Made by a program: the position numbers and the translations under genes. A stretch of DNA of 64,000 nt from assembly GCA_001600175.1 (NCBI GenBank), contig BCJC01000002.1:2453111-2517110 (forward strand), in the 5' to 3' direction. This document shows positions 56,641-64,000 of the stretch, in pieces. The stretch is from Erythrobasidium yunnanense (lineage: Eukaryota; Basidiomycota; Cystobasidiomycetes; Erythrobasidiales; Erythrobasidiaceae). How positions within the stretch are numbered: the first letter of the stretch is position 1; each line of letters begins with the position of its first letter. The notes under the pieces are model-generated. The model was given only the letters and a program-made list of their open reading frames with translations, searched no databases and was not told where the DNA came from.

Positions 56641-57151
56641 ATGTCTGCTCTTCTGGATCAGCTCAAGCAGGCGTTTGAATGTCCAATCGTGCGACCTTCT
56701 TGCGGTTCTGGTTGAAGCAAGACACAAAGGACTGAATCGCATGAATATGGTCGCAGGACTTTGATGGACAGCGCAAAGCTGAACGATACTCGTACTGGAT
56801 CCTCATATCATCTGCCGTATGCTCCTCCCCTGCCTGCATATCTAGCTTCGGGCCTCATGAACCGTCTCGTTACGCGCAGGTCGTCGCTTTCTTCGTTGGT
56901 CTCGTGCTGCAGAACCTCTTCTATACTCTCACAATCTATGGCGCTGGTTTTTTGACAACATTAATCGTAGGTCCTAGTGTCTCCCTTGTTGGGCTTAATT
57001 ATCGCCCGAACACGACTGATGGCCGTTCTGTATCTAGGTCGCGTGTCCACCTTGGCCGATGTACAATCAGCAGAAGATTGCATGGCTGCCAGTGCAGCCC
57101 TCTACGGGTACAGACTCGCAAGCGGTCGCAGAATCACGGAAGAAGCGGTAG
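56641..57151 (+). CDS. SPC1: Signal peptidase complex subunit SPC1 (SPCS1/SPC12)
   Basis: Small ER-membrane subunit of the signal peptidase complex. Four exons give MSALLDQLKQAFECPI, then DFDGQRKAERYSYWILISSA, VVAFFVGLVLQNLFYTLTIY, GAGFLTTLIVACPPWPMYNQ and a basic end SRKKR. The PIDF-GQ start, two membrane segments joined by a short loop, and PPWP-YN after the second are the SPC1 signature. Both ends face the cytosol in the known complex. The start and first intron are set by family likeness: exon 1 ends after CPI with a GTGCGA donor and a 71-nt intron ending GTCGCAG. The promoter is shared with HPM1 (99 nt between starts). Confidence 0.88.
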
Positions 57152-58016
57152 CATCGACTGCATCCCTCGCACTGGGTGGTTGTTCTAGCAGTATAAGTTG
57201 TTGTTACACTACAAAGGGGTATCCATTTGAAGGCCAAGCTACTCTCTCGCTCGTGTCGCTATAAGTCATCCTGGCTGCTCTATGCTACCGTAGGCCGGTG
57301 GAGACTGCTGCATTCGCGATGAAGCAGGGTATGCTTTCTGCGAATGTGTTGCGCCTGTCGCTGCGTGGCTCATATGCTGCTTGCTTATTGTTTCCTGCCT
57401 GTCTTCGGCCTCTTCATGCTCCGGTAACTCGTCATACTGTGCATCGCAGCAGCTTGGACAGCACAGACATCCGCAAGACCAGCAACAGAAGGAAGGAAGA
57501 ATGCGACCTGCGATATGGCACTTTCAGCATACAGCTCGCGAAGTTGCCAGATGCAAGATTGCGAGGGTCCATCGACATACGAGTCTGGCTGAGCTCGACG
57601 AGACAGCCGTCAAAGACTGTGCAACAGATGGCTGCTAGGATGTCCATTGCATACTCCAACCGGTACGTCGGACCCGTAAATTGGATGTTGAGCGAATGTA
57701 AAGAGATTATATTATGGCAGCGGAATAATAAGCACTACAAGTAGATAAAGAAGGTGACAGATCTAGCAATGACGAACGATAAGTCTACGCGTCGGGTTCT
57801 TGACTAAAAAGCGCGTCGTGGTGGTTGGACGAATGAGGGAGCTTGGTCAATGGGTATACGATGCGAGCCGAATAAAGCCATTTAGGATCTCATAGCTGCA
57901 TCTTGTGCTTCTTGCTGTAGCTCCTCACCTGTCCATCGGCGATTATGCGCGCTACAGGCGTTACGATCTGATAATATCGCACGATACGATTCGCCGCATC
58001 AGCCAGGGTCCAGCTA
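57152..58016. other. Intergenic region SPC1 / TSC10, with one doubtful reading frame
   Basis: 865 nt. A plus-strand open stretch (57298-57744, METAAFAMKQGMLSANVLRL) covers half of it, but it has no recognised family and the minus strand is partly open as well. Not called. The region holds the convergent 3' ends of SPC1 and TSC10. Confidence 0.3.
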
Positions 58017-59323
58017 TCAAGAAGGATAAGGACGCACGGGACTTAAGATTGTCCAGAGAATGTCTGTCGGACCATGCCACACTGGAGAAACTCCCGCTCC
58101 GGCTTTTCGGAAGACGTGCCCGAAGAAATCGGTAGTGATGAGGTAGTGTCCGCTCTCCAGGCCTGTTTGTGCAGGGTACAAGGTGTTCAAGTGATGTCTG
58201 ACTAGCTCAAAGCCCAGAAGAGAGCAGAAACGATAAGAACTTACTGCTAAGCAGTTTGGAAGCGAGGAGGTCAGGCGTACTGCCCACATCGCTCTCTTCG
58301 ATGATCTTGGTGATTTCATGTTTCGTCTTGTTTTCTTCTTCCAAACCTGGCGTGAGGATGGTCGCTGGAACATAGCAGTGTATTCCGATTCCGTATAGAA
58401 GCATCTCGCTCCGCAAGGCGTCGGCAAGGCCTGGACATAGGGATCGATTATATTTGGTCAGCATCATATCAGAATCAAGAATCGGCATGTGCGGCCACGT
58501 ACCCTTAATGGCGTATTTTGCGGGTGAATAGCCAGAGTAGCCGGCGTATGAGATGAGACCCGCTACCGAGCTCACAAAGACTATCTTGCCCTTCACATGA
58601 TTCTTGATCATAGTCTTCGCGGCGCTCTGCGGACCACAAGCAGTATCAGATCGGGTTCGGCAGCATTAGAAGTGGCAGAAGGACTTACATGAGCACCCCA
58701 CAATGCGGTATAGTAATTCATGTTCATTCCATCTTGTAATTGTCCTTCTGAGAGGTCTGCGAAGAGGCCCATCGAGCTTGCCGCTCCCCCTGCACACAGA
58801 AGAACATAGTCCGGGCATGGGGTACCAGTGTTCTGCTGGGCGTACTGCGCAAATGCTTCTTCTGATCCTTTTGCAGACATCAGATCTGCTGATACGGTCG
58901 TGAAGCGTTGCGAAGCATTCTGACAATGTGTCTAGTATGTGGACATTGGATCAGCTTCTTCTTGCGTGATTCGCACGAGCATAGAGTCACCTCAATCTCT
59001 TTCAGAGCAGCATCTAGTTTTCCTTGGTTCCGTGCGACGATGCATACGTTTGCACCTCTTCGAGCAAACAAACACGCGAGGGACAGACCGAGTCCTTGCG
59101 AACCACCAGTGATGAGGACGTTCTAAGGAAAGGCAGCACAGAAGTATCAGGATGGATCGGGGGACAGATAGTGGCATAGCCGAGTATCAACCTTTGCTTG
59201 GAGAGGGAAGCAGTTTCGTGAGAATAGAGGCATGATGACCAGGATGATGGTTGAAGCAGCGACGAGGGAGAGCGAGACAGAAGTGAGAGAAGCGTCAGCC
59301 AACCAGGATGGGAGGTCAAGCAT
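58017..59323 (-). CDS. TSC10: 3-ketodihydrosphingosine reductase (TSC10/KDSR, SDR family)
   Basis: NADPH-dependent reductase of sphingolipid synthesis, on the cytosolic face of the ER. N-terminal hydrophobic anchor (VSLSLVAASTIILVIMPLF), then cofactor site NVLITGGSQGLGLSLACLFA, NVCIVARNQGKLDAALKEIE, PDYVLLCAGGAASSMGLFAD, KGKIVFVSSVAGLISYAG, the catalytic YSPAKYAIKGLADALRSEM (YxxxK) and ITTDFFGHVFRKAGAGVSP. The loop between cofactor and catalytic parts and the C-terminal ITTD-F segment are KDSR features. Start MLDLPSWLADASL at 59323 sits just before the anchor; an upstream start adds about 42 residues. The exact C-terminus is uncertain: the frame runs to SPVRPYPS, but an alternative intron there would give a more hydrophobic end. 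Confidence 0.85.
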
Positions 59324-59794
59324 ATCGTCGCAAGGACAAGACAAGAAAAGCGACGGGCTAGCAGAGCAAGCAGCAAGCAAACAACAAAGAGGGCGCGAGT
59401 CCAGTCCCGAATGCCGCAAAGACGATAACTTGGATTCTACGACATTCATTGCGAAGTGATGATCTACGATACATTCAAAGCTCAAGGTATTCTCTGCTTC
59501 TCCTGTACGCGCTCGAGCTGGGCCTGCTGGATTCTAGGTGTTTCTGCTGTTGTCCAACTTCCGAGACACCCTGATTATAGTGACACTGCCTGTATTGCTC
59601 CATGATCTTGGTCTTTCTCTTCGTAATCTCTGCACTTGCGAGCATCTGTGTCGTTTGGAGGCTTCACTTTCCATCTTGCTCCTTCGTCCCAACTCCAGCG
59701 CCAGAAAAGAAGTACCGGCTTGAAGCAAAACCTGCTCTTGACTACGATTATACTGGTCCATCTAACAGCAGCCAGCTTCTAGCTTGATTCAACC
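59324..59794. promoter_or_regulatory. Divergent promoter region (TSC10 / PAP1)
   Basis: 471 nt between divergent starts. A 61-codon plus-strand stretch (59602-59787, MILVFLFVISALASICVVWR) predicts one membrane segment and ends 8 nt before the PAP1 start. It could be a short upstream reading frame of PAP1 or chance; evidence is too weak to call a gene. Confidence 0.35.
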
Positions 59795-62841
<3,047 letters not shown>

Positions 62842-64000
62842 TTCAGCACGCTCCCTGAATCACAAGCTGGCGATGACAAGGCAGCACACGCGCTTCAAGC
62901 TTAAACAGCAACATATACATACGGGAGCGGTCAGGAATGGATACATACAGTACCTCCTGGACTTGCAAGCGAGCACGTAAGGCTGGCTAGCCGCAGGCTA
63001 CCGGGCAGTATTGGCAGGCCCGGCGCCGTCATAGAAGTAGAGACTAATAGGACAATCCTCGCTAATAGTCATGGTCAAGGCACAGGAAGCAATGGCGCGA
63101 TATACCAGGCTTATTGCCTGTCGAATGCGACATCACGCATCACTCCCGCCAAACAGACATATTGCGGAGTACAGATAGGGACAGATGCTGCTATTGCTGA
63201 TATTATACTAGACCTTCTCAATATGTTGTATGTACTACTACTATGCGCGTTCCTTGATTGGTAATTGAGCCCGGATGAGCCATATGTAGAGATGCCGCGC
63301 CTCGGTCCTTTCCTGATTCCTGATTGCGGGTCAATTGTCCGTTGGTCTCAGATGCGATGAGGAGCCCTGAGACAGATACTTGTGCTGCAAGGTCTCTCGT
63401 TCTCACAGCTTCATGCACTTCAGACTGGGTGACTGGGTAGCAGTGTGTGTATTCGCCGCCTGAGCTTGATATGCACTCGTTGAAAGCTCACAGACGACCG
63501 CAGTATTCTGGCTCGCTGCGCGAAATGCATGCTTATGATTCTCCTTGATGCTCTTGTGCTTCGGAAGAGGTGCCCCGAGTGACCATAAGACAAGCTTGAG
63601 TTAGTCACTGAGTACTCTCTGGCCAATAAGGAAGGCCGCTTTGCGTGCATCAGCATAGCATGGTGTTGCGGTAACATACTGTAGCATGTAGATAGATTGC
63701 CCTTATACCTACATCTAGTCAGCAGTACGCGCAAGTCAGATTCCATCAGCCTGACTTGGAGTCGCCCTGACTGTTCCTAGCAAGTCACAACACTGCGGTA
63801 ACGGGACCGTGCACTCAGAGTCATCACAACAACCCATCAACTCATCTGTCATTGCATTGCGCGGTAACGGGTTAGGCTTCTTGTCATAATTTCGCCACAA
63901 CGGTCTCCCGGTAAGGCTAGGGGTCGATTGATCACCGCGAGCAGCACCAAGAAGTAGGCTCATCTCGCTGCATAACCTCAGCTTTACAACAAGCTTCAAG
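62842..64000. other. Right-edge intergenic region
   Basis: About 1.16 kb after PAP1. Open stretches on the minus strand are short and have no family likeness. It may contain the 3' UTR of PAP1 and the flank of a gene beyond the window. No repeat or RNA gene recognised. Confidence 0.3.

Noticed and set aside
57298-57744. 148-codon plus-strand frame after SPC1
   Set aside because: No recognised domain and irregular composition; recorded only as a doubtful frame in the gap entry.

Overview
This window is nuclear DNA from a fungus, almost certainly a basidiomycete. The genes are dense, on both strands, and interrupted by many short GT-AG introns (about 41-65 nt, often with a CTAAC or CTGAC branch-like motif close to the acceptor). 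The strongest lineage marker is a single gene at 29.6-32.3 kb that joins spermidine synthase to saccharopine reductase, the SPE3-LYS9 chimera known from Basidiomycota. Species is not determinable from the sequence alone; a small-genome member such as Mixia or a relative is only a guess.

Layout. 0-10 kb: a NOP4-like ribosome-biogenesis protein (cut by the left edge), a BUR1/CDK9 kinase with an RS-rich N-terminus, the RNA polymerase III subunit RPC9, a TPR-like protein, and a tRNA-Cys gene with two introns. 10-29 kb: orphan genes, a small ER-retained HDEL protein, a GH5 exo-beta-1,3-glucanase, an MFS sugar transporter, a secreted protein with duplicated PAN/apple-like cysteine domains, a BBC1/AIM3-type protein, NAD(P)H-hydrate epimerase, the proteasome chaperone NAS6 (gankyrin) and a mucin-like single-pass membrane protein. 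29-40 kb: SPE3-LYS9, then a cluster of four small same-strand genes that all begin with the acylation exon MGCxxSK, then two SUMO genes head to head. 40-50 kb: TOM70, a 2.5 kb non-coding stretch, a WOPR (Wor1/Ryp1/Sge1) transcription regulator and the mitochondrial Mg2+ channel MRS2. 50-64 kb: 14-3-3, UBLCP1-type proteasome phosphatase, histidine methyltransferase HPM1, signal peptidase subunit SPC1, 3-ketodihydrosphingosine reductase TSC10 and poly(A) polymerase PAP1.

Most genes are independent housekeeping genes rather than a pathway cluster. The points most worth a second look are: (i) the tRNA-Cys, whose D-loop (and Pol III A box) is split by a 53-nt intron that looks spliceosomal; (ii) the MGCxxSK family, a probable lineage-specific set of lipid-anchored small proteins, two with His/Gly-rich tails; (iii) two adjacent divergent SUMO genes; (iv) extreme exon fragmentation, including coding exons of 6, 9, 10, 17 and 21 nt and a start codon split by an intron.

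All exon models were made by eye from reading frame, splice consensus and family similarity recalled from knowledge; no alignment or database search was run.
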